From positions 404,867,389 to 404,931,388 of the forward strand of contig NC_081408.1 in assembly GCF_030272615.1 (NCBI RefSeq): a DNA stretch of 64,000 nucleotides, written 5' to 3'. This DNA is from Cryptomeria japonica. Taxonomy: Eukaryota > Streptophyta > Pinopsida > Cupressales > Cupressaceae. A model generated the notes under the pieces. The model searched no databases, was not told the origin of the DNA, and saw nothing but the letters and a program-made list of their open reading frames with translations. Position numbers and translations under genes: made by a program. Shown here piece after piece: positions 46,551 to 57,790 of the stretch (its first letter is position 1; each line of letters begins with the position of its first letter).

Positions 46551-48230
46551 GTGAGTTCCTCTGTATCAGTTTTGTACCATTTTGTATAATGATGTAGACA
46601 CCTGCAGGTGATTGTAGCCATATGATTTTGACATCATTGTATCATGACACTTTATATATATATATGAGAGGATACATCTTTGCGGCAACTATATGCATGT
46701 GTACCTATGTGATGAGATGTTCTTATGTGATGCTTATGATATGGATGCAAATAGCTATATGATGCAATGCAATATTATTATTTTTTGTTCGTTTATGTTT
46801 TATATGTGTATGCATGATGCAAATGTGAATGTAAGTAATGCAGATGAATATGATAATGCAAATGTAAATTGTGCTAACAGGTGTTGTGTGCAGGATGTGA
46901 TGCAGTTGTGATATCTATATGTATGTATGAAATGCTTATATGTGGTAATGTAGGTGCAGCTACATGAAATGCAAATGTTTTTGGTGTGTCATTATACTCA
47001 GTCATGTGATAGCAGGCTACGCGGACTTGAGAAGGATGATGGAAGTCAATCAAGAAAGGGGGATGGAAGACAGAAGATATGAAAGTGAAAGAGCTTCTTG
47101 TGCGTTATCATCATTGAGCTTTATTATGGCAAGTAGGTTATGACAATCGAGGCATATGTTCGACCTAGATAGTCATTGTACCTGTTTGCATGGAGATAAG
47201 ACAGTCACAAACAAGGAATGCCCCAGTTCATACTAGACTCACAATGTCTTCATATCCTTGGACAAGTCATAGCATTACTAAGAGACAATCCACAGACAAC
47301 AAATACAAATAGGTGACGATACCCCATCCTCGCCTTTCTAGTCAAAGACATCCTGGAGATAGAATCTCTAGTTAGAGACATCCTGGAAAAGCTAAAAGAC
47401 ATGTCACCAAAAAGATGAAATCAAAAGAAAACCAAGACTCGACACCAACATCCACTGTAGTCCTCAAGTTTAGTGTCTCTTGTGACTTGTATAAGTCTTA
47501 TTTGATTGTGGTCACAATGTTCACTTTCACAGAAAGGATAGATAGCACTGAACCATAATGTTGTCTGAGTCTGTTGAAAGATTTGATTTGTTGAAGCCCA
47601 TTGTTGCTACTGTGTCTCATTTGAAACTGACTGAATCCCTGAAACTGATACTTTATTGCGGAGAAGATGAAACCTTATTGCGGATCTGTGATGCAAATGT
47701 TGCTTTATTGCGGATTGTGCGCGAATAGACTGAAGAAAGCTGGAAGAAACTTTACTCCTCGAAACATGTGATGTTCTCAGTTCCACACCCATCACTAGAC
47801 GTAGGATTTTCCTTAGCCACAGATAGGATCTGATTTATTATGGATGGAAAGGGAGGTGAAAAGAGAGGTTTATTATGAATGGCTAACCAATCTTAGGTAG
47901 ATCAATAACAAGCCATGATGGGAATGGGTAAGTTTATTATGGATGAATAGGTTGTGAGTGTGTGCAAAGTGAAAGGATGAAAGAGAATCCTGAAGGAAAG
48001 AGGAGCAGTGTCTCTACGCATGGCGCTGGTGACCCAGTTTTCACCATGGTACTTGCCTAGGGCGCCACCGAAGTGGTTTTCACCGTTGGACGAAATTATT
48101 TCTCTTTACTTTTTTCCAATTTTTCAATGTTTTTTGTGTCACAAGGCGCCTGTTTGCCAGGTTTTCACCAAGTAACAATTTTTTTGTTTTATAATTTTTT
48201 TGTATTTTTGAATTAGGATACTCTGAAGAG
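46551..48230. other. Ty3-II 3' region, non-coding or decayed
   Basis: On the plus strand it may hold further PMD-gene exons (a possible one follows ATAGCAG at 47023, GCTACGCGGACTTGAGAAGG), but I cannot prove them. TTATTGCGGA occurs three times at 47640-47720 and TTTATTATG(G/A)ATG three times at 47840-47950. On the minus strand GGTGAAAACC occurs three times at 48,020-48,180, a motif typical of the stretch after integrase in this Ty3 lineage. Confidence 0.5.
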
Positions 48231-48480
48231 CTATGTGTAAAACCTGCGAAGGTGCATGCTGTTGATAGGATCCTCCAAAGGTTCACCTTCTGTAGTTGAG
48301 AGCTGATATGCCCCAGAGCCATATACTGCTGTGATGATGTAAGGACCAAGCCAGTTTGGTTCGAACTTTCCCCTCTTCTCTCTGTCTTGCTGATTTTTGG
48401 GATTTTTTTCTGAGAACTAAGTCACCTACCTCAAATGTGCGAGGCTTGACTTTGTGATTGTAGTTGCATTGTTTCTTGAC
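48231..48480 (-). pseudogene. Ty3-II integrase C-terminal remnant
   Basis: The minus strand reads KVKPRTFEVGDLVLRKK and then, one base out of frame, REKRGKFEPNWLGPYIITAV and YGSGAYQLSTTEGEP, ending MHLRRFYT before TAG at 48231. It is the end of a Ty3 integrase (GDLVLRK ... W-GPY). An extra A in the run at 48403-48409 explains the frame change. No integrase core precedes it, and 48480-48810 is unrelated filler. Confidence 0.85.
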
Positions 48481-48812
48481 TGAATGATGTGTAGCTTGAG
48501 TGACTGTCTTCCTTGATAAAGGAATTGAGATAGAATTACTAGTGTGTGGACTACACAGGCCTGTATGCGTGTCACCTGAAGAAGTTTGGGCATCCTTGAT
48601 AACAAAGTCCTGCGAGGAAGCTCCATTAAAGGTCCATGATGTATCGCTAGAAAGGGATGGATGTGTGGAACAAGTGGAAGAGTTATGAAGGCTTATGATT
48701 GTGGAAAGAAGTGAAAGTAGGATAGCATGATGGAGACTTAGGATCAACAAGTATGCTTTTTGACTTAAAATTGTAGAACTTTTGCCCCCAGTTATTTTGA
48801 TATTAGGGGAGA

Positions 48813-51800
48813 TCATCTCTTGCTCTTTTTCTTCATAGGATTTTTATCCTTGACTTTGATTTTTGCAGAGTCCAATAGATTTTGATTTTGATTTGGACTG
48901 AAGGAATTTTCTTTAGTTTTGACTTTTACATTTTTCTTTTCAAAGCTTGATTTGTGATCCTCAATGAGTAAGGGCTTTTGTAATTCTTGTTGATCCAAGT
49001 TTGGAAGTGGAGTGGAAATGGAATGATTGGATGATATGGTAAGGCTATGTGAGCTCTCAAGAGGGTTGGCAATACACTCAATAGATTCTTTGTTGGAGCC
49101 ACTCTTAGGACTATTGATATCAAGAGTTGCTTGCACTGCTAGAGGAGATTTGCATTCAGACTTAGTAGCCACAACACTAAGTGGTTCACACCCAATTCCT
49201 TGGTCTTGCATATTGCTTGTAGGTTGTTCCTGTTGACAGAATACCTTAGGAGATAATGGGAGTTGGTCAACATGAAATATATACTCACCACATCCTAGGT
49301 CTTTAATCTTGAACTTTTCTTTTAGCTCTGCTTGTTTGGATGTAGAAGCTTTTAAGGATTCAGGATCCACGTATGCCGATGAAGGAACAGCTTCGCGATT
49401 GACTGAGATTGTTATTTCTGATTGAGGTTGCAGATTGTTGCAATATATGAATGGATTTGGATCCGCTTTGACGGTCACTTCAACTCCATTGTGTGGAAAC
49501 TTGATACATTGATGATATGTAGATGGGACTGCGCTCATTTCATGAATCCATGGGCATCCCAAGAGTATGTTGTATGTGAGATCGATGTCTAGGACTTGAC
49601 AAACCACATCCTTCATAACTGGCCCAACTCTAAGAGGTAAGGTGATTGTGCCTTTGGACGAACGTTCTTCATCATCATATGCCTTGATGGTGATTTGATT
49701 TGTAGAATTCACAGCTTTGTCGGAATATCCCAATTGTTTAATTGTGCTCAATGTACAAATGTTTAGACCAGCTCCTCCATCTATCAGGACTCATTTTATT
49801 CGATGTTTGTGTATGAAGGCTTCAATGTGTAAAGGTGCATTATGTGGCTGACTTATGGAGGCGTCATCGGCTTCTGTGAAAGTAAGGGAGTGTGGAATGG
49901 AAAGGTATCTCACCATGGCTTGAAACTGGTCCACATTCAAATCAGTAGGAACGGCAGTGTCTCTCAAGATTTTTTCAAGAATAGCTTTATGAGCGGGGGA
50001 TATGCGTAAAAGCTCAAGGATGGAGATGAGCGTGGGTGTCTTCCCTAACTGTTCTACAAGGTCATACTCAGGCTTGGTTGAAGAAGCAGTATTTTTAGTG
50101 GAGGCACCTGGCAACGTAATTTTACCTCGACGGGTTGTAACGTGACATTCAGAGGTAGGTTCAGAAGAAGATCCAACACCTTTTAGGACAATCTTGGGTC
50201 TCTGAGGAGGATTTTCAGGGTTTTTGTTCTTGATGGTAATAGTAGAGATATGATTGTCCATCGAGATATGATTGATAGTTGAATCATAGTTGTAAGGTGC
50301 TCTAGTATAGTTGGCCTGATCATCTGTGACTTTGGCTTTTCCCTTGTCATGTTTTGGGAATGGTTCCTTAAACATCTCATGTTCTTGATTAGACGAATGT
50401 CCCTCAATCTCAATATCACCTCTATCAATGAGATCTTGCACAATGTTCTTCAGTCGATGACAATTACCTGTTTTATGACCCTTGCTCTTATGAAATTCAC
50501 AATACTCATCATCATTCCACCAATTCGGCTTAACCTTTGGTTCATATGGAGGAAAATATGGAACTGTGATCACTTTGTTTGCCACAAGCTTTTTGAAAAC
50601 TGACTCAAGTGGTTCTCCCAATGGGGTGTACTTCCTTCGTGATCTGGGAGTTGTTTGAGTATTCACTTGATTGTTTGTAGAATTTGATCCAGAAAAAATG
50701 AATTTGGGTCGCACTTTGTTGGCATCAACAACACCATCATTGACTGTGTTCTTGTTTTTATTCCAAAATCTTGGCTTGTCTTTTCCTTTAAAGTCATCTT
50801 TGTTTTCCTTAAATATCTTAATGACTCCTTGTTCAATTAGGACCTTTTCTGTTGCTAAGCCTTTTTCGATAACGTCCTTGAAGGTGGACAAACAAGCTTT
50901 CCTTAAGTCATAGCCAATGTCTTTGTTAACATTTTGTGTGAACATCTCTACCATTTGTTTTTGTGGGATTTCGCAAGAGCATCTGCTGGCTAGATTTCTC
51001 CATCTTTGTAAAAATGATGCAAAAGATTCTCCCTCTTTTTGCTTGGTGTTGCACAAAGTAGTGACTGATATGTCTGTCTCTATATTGTAGGAGAAATGTT
51101 GAATAAATGCTTCTGCTAGGTCACCCCATGACTTAATACCAGGTGGGAGTTGGGAGAACCATTCCATAGCTTGATCGCCTAAGCTTTGTGGGAATAATCT
51201 CATCAAATATGTCTCTTCTGAAGCTACTTCAATGCAAGCTGTGAAAAATTGTCTTATGTGTGCCTTAGGATCCCCTTTTCCTCTATACTTGTCAAATTTA
51301 GGCGTCACAAAGTGTGTAGGAAATGGAGGCATTGGAATGCTCTTGTCAAATGGATAAGGACATATGTCTCTCATTGTGTATGTTGGCTTTGGTGCATTTA
51401 TGTCCTCCATTTTCTTTTGTAAGTCCTTGATTTGTTGTTCCAAACTGCTCTTAGGTGGAGATCGACTTCTTGGACCATATCCTATGTTTGAGGTACCCAT
51501 TGGAGGAAGAGCATGTTGCATATATGGATGATATTGATCATACACATGTTCATATGGAGGAGGTCTATAGTGATGCTGCGTATATGGACCACTTGGTATA
51601 GATTCATGTTGAGGAACACCATATCTATTTTGTGCATGTATACCATACTCTACAGGCATGTCATGTTCTATTGTATTGCCCCCAAATTTGACATGAGGTT
51701 TCCTTGTGTCCAAATTTTGAGCATGCCTTGGAATATCCCATTGCTTTGGTGGTTGATCCTTAGCATTGATATGTGATTGAGCATATTTTTCTCCATAAGA

Positions 51801-52346
51801 CTTCCATAATGGTCTGTGAAGGTGAGTATCATATGTTTGACCATGTGTATGTGGGACCTCTGGTTTTTGAAGCAAAGCTGATGGTGATTCAGGTACCATG
51901 TGTGGTCCTCTATTTCCTCCACTATTAGGTCTCCTTTGATCCATGTTGGAGTGAGGTTGTTGCAAAGGTCTATGTTCCATTATTTGAGACATGTCAAAAT
52001 CATGAGGTATCTTGGCTCCACTTTGTGCCATCATGTGTAAGAAGTATTGTCTATCTCTCCTCATTATTTCCTCAACCAATCGATTGAAATGGGGATTCAT
52101 AATGGATTCTTCCACATCTGCTGAATGTATTGAAAAATTGTCCATATTGTCATTGTGTGTAGCATTGTTGTTTGTAGTGTCCATGTTCTCAACATTTGGA
52201 TTGTTTCTATAGACATCCATGTCCGGCAATGTAGTGTGATCAGTATTGAAAAATAAATCATTGTCATACTCATAAGAACTCATGTTTGTGGACTCTTGAG
52301 CCTCTTTAGTTTCTCTCCTAGATTTTTGAAGACGGGTTTCAACCAT
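48813..52346 (-). pseudogene. Ty3-II gag-protease ORF with one in-frame TGA
   Basis: The frame starts MVETRLQKSRRE and runs 851 codons to a TGA (49791-49793), then continues in the same frame for 325 codons to 48813. Gag capsid lies at about residues 350-510 (KFDKYRGKGDPKAHIRQFF, AMEWFSQLPPGIKSW, LQRWRNLASRC). A zinc-knuckle-like block is at about 616-629 (CEFHKSKGHKTGNC). Protease follows the TGA (VLIDGGAGLNICT, YNILLGCPWIHEM). The equivalent codon in Ty3-I is Arg (AGA), so CGA to TGA decay or readthrough are both possible. The tail ends in a basic KKKSKR. A PPT-like ACTGGGGGCAAAAG lies just after it (48782-48795). Confidence 0.88.
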
Positions 52347-52837
52347 GAACTAGGAATTAACCAAGATGTGTGAGACTAGATGAAAAATGGAAAGAGTACG
52401 GAAGACCAAGAGTTGGATGAAATGTAAATGAGTTTGAAGTGTACTTGCAATGTCCAAAGTGTAAGACCAAGTATGTATGTAGTAGAGTAGGTGTGACTTC
52501 CAAAGAGAGGATAGTTTCTCTTGATGAGGTAAGCTGACCTTGACCCTAAGTAAGACCAAATGAGACCCAAAGGTAAGAAACCTTGATGAGGGACCACTTA
52601 GCAAAGTGTTGTTGTATGTAGTGTGTTGACAAAGTATGATGAGGACAAGCAAGTGACCTTTTGACTCAAGTTTAGATAAGTATGAATGTAAAATGAGATG
52701 TGAAGCAATGATGGACTATGTGAGACCCAAGGATAGGTTGAATGCTAGATGAAACCTGAAGAAACAACCTAGGAAGCTCAAGTATTCCGAAACTGATTTC
52801 TTTTGTTTGCTGGACTGTGAAATTTTTCTTGCAATTT

Positions 52838-53125
52838 TGAACACAGACGCGACTGTATACTTCACAGACGCGGTTTCCGGACACAGACGCTACTCTGTTT
52901 AACCCAGACGCGCTTCTGCGATTTTCTTGTTTATGTTTGCTGGACTGTAAAGATTTTTGCAATTCTAGACACATACGCGACTGTATACTGCACAAACGCT
53001 GTTATCCGACACAGACGGGTTTATATTCAACACAGACACTGTTATAAACACAGACGCTATTCTGCCCTTCACAGACGCGCTTATATGACCCAGACGCGGT
53101 TAAAACAGACACAGACGCGTTTCTG
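52838..53125. repeat. CACAGACGC short-repeat array
   Basis: The motif CACAGACGC(G/T), with variants CCCAGACGC and CACATACGC, occurs about a dozen times at 15-30-bp steps. It forms two blocks around a GTTTGCTGGACTGTAAAGAT segment that also precedes the first block. Some units are closed as CAGA-N6-TCTG. Unlike the two hairpin arrays, I see no compensatory changes. Confidence 0.85.
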
Positions 53126-54254
53126 TAAAATTTGTGCAATTTTTTCCAATTTGTGAAGTCGTTTTGTTGTGACCAAATCTGACTGTTTGACTGTTTTTCA
53201 TGACAAGAGGACACAATGTTGATGAGGACCCAATGTTTGCAAGTGTTTAGACTGACAATGACTCCAAGTGTGCTGTTTGATGTAAAATGTTTTGCATACA
53301 CTTGAAGACACAAAAGACACAATGTTTTGCTGTTTGGTCTTGAATGTTTTGAATGTTTAACATAAGTCAAGCACAATTCTTATGGCTGGCCAAGACAATA
53401 GTTGTTGATCCCACATGGGGTTTTACCCCCGAGGCTGCGCTATTCAGAGCGGATACTTAGATGCTTGACCTCACTGGCTCCACCCTCGACACTCACTTCT
53501 CGGGTCAGCCAAGCATCAGTCCCCATGAAAACTCCCCATGGCGAACTTTGTATCTCTACTAAGAACCGTATGTGTGTGGGCCACTACCAGAGGTCCGACC
53601 TCCTGCCCCAACAACTAGAAGGATTTGGACTTCTAAAACAAAAAGGTGCTAGTAAGGGCATCCGCTCGTGTGGCCATACATGCGGCACTTTCAGCTCTAT
53701 AAATACAGAAGGCTCCCAGCCGGTAGGGGTTACGCCCTACAAATGATCAAATTTGATCAAACGGGTTTATGGGGAGACATAGTGTCGGTATGAACTAATC
53801 AACACACGTTATTCATAGTTTTCACCATGAATACATTTGATTATAGTGGTTCGGATGAGGTGGGTTTTCCTCGCTACCACTTGGGTCGTTCTCTTCTCAC
53901 TAGTAGTCCTAATGACCACACGGGAAGACAGGCCCTCTAAAGATTAAACAAAAAGAGCCTATTGCTCAAGACACAAAAGACAATGATTCAATTTTAGTGC
54001 ACCAATTGAAGTGTTTGCTAGTCTATGAAAACAAGGCACACAATAAAAATCCAAAAACCCTTGCCAAGGATCTGCAACAAAGATTTATTAGTAGTTTGGA
54101 TTGTTTGAAATAATCACCCCTTCCTGCAAGCACACAAGTTAGGTAAATTTTAGATCCAAAAGACTTTGTGAAATAGAGGCCTTCAATAATGCGTTTTGTT
54201 GACCAATTCAAAGATCTGATTCATTATAAAAAAAGGCCACCTGTAAAATTTCAA

Positions 54255-55075
54255 GAGATTTCCAGAAATGTAAGAAAATTCAAAAAATTTGCTAATTTGC
54301 TCCAAAAATTAATTTTTTATGAAAAATCATAAAAAATTCATATAAAATGCAAAATTGATCCAAAAAATCTGAAATTTTTATTGGAGAGTCTTGATGGTCT
54401 TCCAAACTTGCACAAAAAATTTTCTGCAACAAATCTAAGCAGTTTGTGAGATATGAGTAAAATAATGCAAAACCCTAATTTTCAAAGATCTAATTTTTGA
54501 GGAATGATTTTGCATCAAATTTAAAATTACAAAGAATATATCCTATGTATAATTCTGAGAGATTTTCAAAAATGTAAGAAAATATGAAAAATTCGCTAAT
54601 TTTCTCTCAAAATTAATTTGTTATGAAAAATCATAAAAAATTAATACAAAATGCAAAATAGATCCAAAAAATCTGAAATTTTTACTGAATCTTTTTGACA
54701 CTTTTCCTGAATTGTACAAAAAATTTGATGTCAAAATTCGAATCTGTTTGTGAGATCTAATAAAAATAAGGAAAAACCCTAATTTTTAAAGATCCGATTT
54801 TTAGGGAAATATTTTGCATCAAAATTAAAATCACAAAGAACAGATCCTATGTATAATTATGAGAGATTTCCAAAAATGTAAGAAAATCCAAAAAATTCTC
54901 TCATTTTCTCTCAAAATTAATTTTTTATGAAAAATCATAAAAAATTCATAGAAAATGAAAATGTGCTCCAAAAATTCTGAATTTTGGCTTGAGAGCTCCT
55001 GATACTTTCTTCAACCTGCAAAAACAATTTGGTGCAAAATTTCTTAGCCATTTTTGAGATATGATCGAATCTCTC
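54255..55075. repeat. ~305-bp tandem repeat, about 2.7 copies
   Basis: GAGATTT(C/T)CA(G/A)AAATGTAAGAAAAT starts at 54255, 54557 and 54863 (steps 302 and 306). Each unit contains AATCATAAAAAATT, a block with CCAAAAAATCTGAAATTTTT and AACCCTAATTTT. The third unit is partial. Divergence between units is high, so the duplication is old relative to the LTRs. Confidence 0.88.
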
Positions 55076-55196
55076 CAAGATCTTGATTTTGTGTCCAAAA
55101 CCCTAGCTGCACAAGGTTATTCTCCAAATTGTTTTACAAAATAGCAATATAGGGTTAGAAAAATCTGCAAAAAACATAGATCTAAGAAAAATCCAT

Positions 55197-55217
55197 GTCC
55201 CACCGGGCGTGCCAAAA
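55197..55217 (-). promoter_or_regulatory. Ty3-II primer-binding site region
   Basis: TTTTGGCACGCCCGGTGGGA follows the 5' LTR directly on the minus strand, the place of the tRNA primer site. I did not assign the tRNA. Confidence 0.7.
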
Positions 55218-56002
55218 TGTATATGGTGAAAATGGATAACAATAATAACAACATTGAAAGGTTAAATGAATTCAACCACAAAACCCTAGCCTAACAATCA
55301 ACAAAGATCCACCATAACATATGAAGATTACCTAAGACAATGCAAATAAAACAAAATCACAAAGATTATACCATCATATGTCCAATAGGGTTTTGATCTC
55401 CATTCTTCCTATCTCCATTGATCTTGCTTGATATATTTGCTCTCAGATTTTATGTGCACAAGAGCTCAACAAAGAACGAAATGTGGTTGCAAGTAGGATT
55501 GTGGTGTAGTCAAGTCCTTAAGATGATTCATTAGAATGCATAGAACGATTAGGATTTGATAGTGAAGGAAGCATCTCCTTATATAGAAGACACTATGAAA
55601 TGGAGGGATAAGATTGAGAGGTGTAAAAAGGAGGTCGGCTAGGATTAGAGGGTAGGTAGAAGAAATAATAAAATAATGAAAGAGGTAGGTAGTGTATGAA
55701 TTAAGAGATGAATGACATGTGTCATAGGTAGAAAAGGCTAATGAATTAATTAAATAAATAAAGATCTATTTAATTAATAGAAGAAGTGGGATCAATTAAA
55801 TAAATAAGATATTTATTTAATTTAGGAAAATGATAATTTAAATAAATAAATGTATTTATTTAAATGAGAAATAAGGCTAGAAGAGGATAAATGAATTAAT
55901 TAAATAAATAAAGATTTATTTAATTAATAGAAGAATTAAGCTTAGATAATTAAATAAATAAAATATTTATTTAATTAGACTGGACAATTTTGGGTGTCTA
56001 CA
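55218..56002 (-). repeat. Ty3-II 5' LTR
   Basis: 785 bp, same length as the other LTR and differing at about nine positions. TG...CA ends, TATA box at 55578-55586 on the minus strand, which would drive the gag transcript. Confidence 0.95.
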
Positions 56003-56007
56003 GATAT

Positions 56008-57721
56008 CATTAAGAATCTCCCGAAACTCATTACCAATGACCACAACCAAACCCTTTTAAAGAAATTCTCAGTGGAGGAGGTTAAATCTGCCCTCTTCAA
56101 GATGAATCCAGATAAAGCTCTGGGCCCAAATGGCTTCCCCACTAGCTTTTTTCAAAAATGTTGGGGTTTTATGGGAACTGAAATCATGGAGGCCTTGGAG
56201 GGGGTAAGGAATTTGGGCAAGATTGTTAAAGAAGTCAACAATACCTTCCTTGCCGTCATTCCAAAAAAAGAAAACCCAGAGAGCTTCAATGACTTCAGAC
56301 CAATTGCTCTCTGCAACACTCTGTATAAACTCTTAACTAAAACCTTAGTAGCTAGACTCCAAAATATCCTCCCCTTAATTATTAGCGAGGAACAAATTGG
56401 CTTCGTAATGGACAGATCAATCTATGATGGGGTGATTATTGCCCAGGAAGCCATTCATTCGGTTCAACTTAACAAATCACCAAGCATGCTAATCAAATTG
56501 CACATAGGTAAAGCTTATGATAAAGTTGATTGGCACTTCCTCTGCAAATTCTTGGAGGCCTTTGGCTTTTCCAAAACTTGGATCAACCTTATCTTCGAAT
56601 GCATATCCACCTCTAGATTCTCGGTTCTGGTTAATGGCTCCCCAGAAGGTTTCTTTAGTAGTTCGAGGGGGTTCAGGCAGGGTGATCCTATGTCCCCCTT
56701 CCTTTTCATTATTATGGCTGAAGCCCTAGGCAGATCTATTTCGATGGCCAAAGAGAAGGGGAAGATCCAAGGTATTCCCATCACCAATGGCCTCCCTCCC
56801 TTCACCCACCAGCAATTCGTTGATGACACAATGCTTTTTGGGCAAGGTGACACGGGGGAGGCTCGTGCCTTTAAAGAAATTCTCAATTCCCACATGATGG
56901 CCTCGGGTCAAGAGGTTAATCTAGCTAAGTCTACAGTCTTTTTGTGTAACATAGACCCCCTTTTAGGAAAAGAAATCTGCAATGTCTTGGAAATTAGTAT
57001 AGGATCCCTTCCTTGCAAGTATTTAGGCATTCCCCTTGACAGAGGCATGAGACCCTCTAATTTATGGGACAACTTAGTGGACAAGATCAAGTCTAGAATT
57101 AGCACTTGGAAAGGGAAATGGCTCTCTTCGGCTAGTAGGGCTACCTTGGTTAGATCGGTCTTATCAGCTATGCCCATTTTCCAGCTTTCCCTCCAACGGT
57201 TGTCTTCTTCCAAACTTGCTGAGATCAATAAGCATCTCAGAACTTTCTTTTGGCAAGGAACTGATATCAACCACAAAATCTCACTCATTTCTTGGGACAA
57301 GATATGTACACCCAAAGAGGATGGTGGTATTGGCATCAAAAACCTACGAGATCAAGGTAGAGCTTTGGGGGCAAAGCTGGTCTGGAGATTATTCAGATTT
57401 CCTCACCTCAAATGGGCAAGATTACTTAACCTCAAGCACCTTAATGGAGATGATCCAACCCAAATCTTCAGAGAGCCCAATCCTCCCAAAGGTTCCTTCC
57501 TTTGGAATTTTATGCTTGATTGTAGGAAGATAATCTTTGATAGGCTAACCTGGAACCTGGCGTCTAGGGACAAAGCCCTCTTTTGGTCAGATTCTTGGGG
57601 AGGGTATAAAGCCATTGAAAACATCCATGACTTTGGGATTACCCGGGCCCTTCTTGAATCACATAGAGGCCCCCTTCTAAATAGTTATCTCTCCCCTTCA
57701 AAGGAAGGGGCTAGTTGGTAG
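56008..57721 (+). pseudogene. LINE-2 ORF2, reverse transcriptase part (3' of Ty3-II)
   Basis: The longest uninterrupted RT frame in the window, about 570 codons. It shows DKALGPNGFPTSFFQKCW, AVIPKKENPESFNDFRPI, LCNTLYK, GKAYDKVDWHFL, RGFRQGDPMSPFLF and FVDDTMLF. The palm Asp pair is intact in FVDD. LISWDKICTPKEDGGIGIKN and LGAKLVWRLF follow. Its integrity contrasts with the stop-ridden endonuclease. It ends at TAG before zf-RVT. Confidence 0.85.
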
Positions 57722-57790
57722 TGGATTGAAAGGGATGAATTTAAAGTATTAGTTTCAAAAGTTAGATTAAATATGTATATTAAAAAAAGC

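Larger units (their letters stand above)
52350..55196 (-). other. Ty3-II 5' leader
   Basis: The 2.85-kb leader between the primer-binding site and gag is non-coding. From left to right on plus it holds a CAGACGC array (52838-53125), a GC-richer block at 53400-53760 with no recognisable gene, and a ~305-bp tandem repeat (54255-55075). Such a long leader is usual for the Tat lineage. Confidence 0.6.
44355..56002 (-). mobile_element. Ty3-II: PMD-carrying, RT-less Ty3 element, TSD GATAT
   Basis: Two 785-bp LTRs (44355-45139 and 55218-56002) enclose 10.1 kb. GATAT flanks it exactly (44350-44354 and 56003-56007). In minus-strand order it has the 5' LTR, primer-binding site, a repeat-rich leader, gag-protease (52346-48813), a scrap of integrase C-terminus, GGTGAAAAC-type repeats and the 3' LTR with polypurine tract. 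RT, RNase H and integrase core are absent. On the plus strand it carries a PMD gene fragment. It interrupts LINE-2 ORF2. Confidence 0.93.
41156..57790 (+). mobile_element. LINE-2: L1-like element split by Ty3-II
   Basis: ORF1-like (41462-42556), endonuclease (43084 onward) and RT (56008-57721) lie in order on the plus strand. The ORF2 reading runs into the 44350-44354 GATAT copy and resumes after the 56003-56007 copy, so it was one continuous ORF2 before Ty3-II landed. zf-RVT and RNase H, present in LINE-1, are missing, so the 3' end is lost. A run of seven A at 57781-57787, followed by TTAATAATAA, could be a short tail plus a weak AT-rich target duplication of the sequence left of 41156. I trust this little. 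Confidence 0.8.

Noticed and set aside
52838-53125. CRISPR-like regularly spaced repeats
   Set aside because: The sequence is eukaryotic, the repeat is about 9-10 bp, and spacers are unequal and themselves repetitive. There are no cas genes.
55994-57721. 575-codon frame as an intact host or LINE gene with its own start
   Set aside because: Its first codons lie in the Ty3-II LTR and TSD. It is the 3' continuation of LINE-2 ORF2, not a separate gene.
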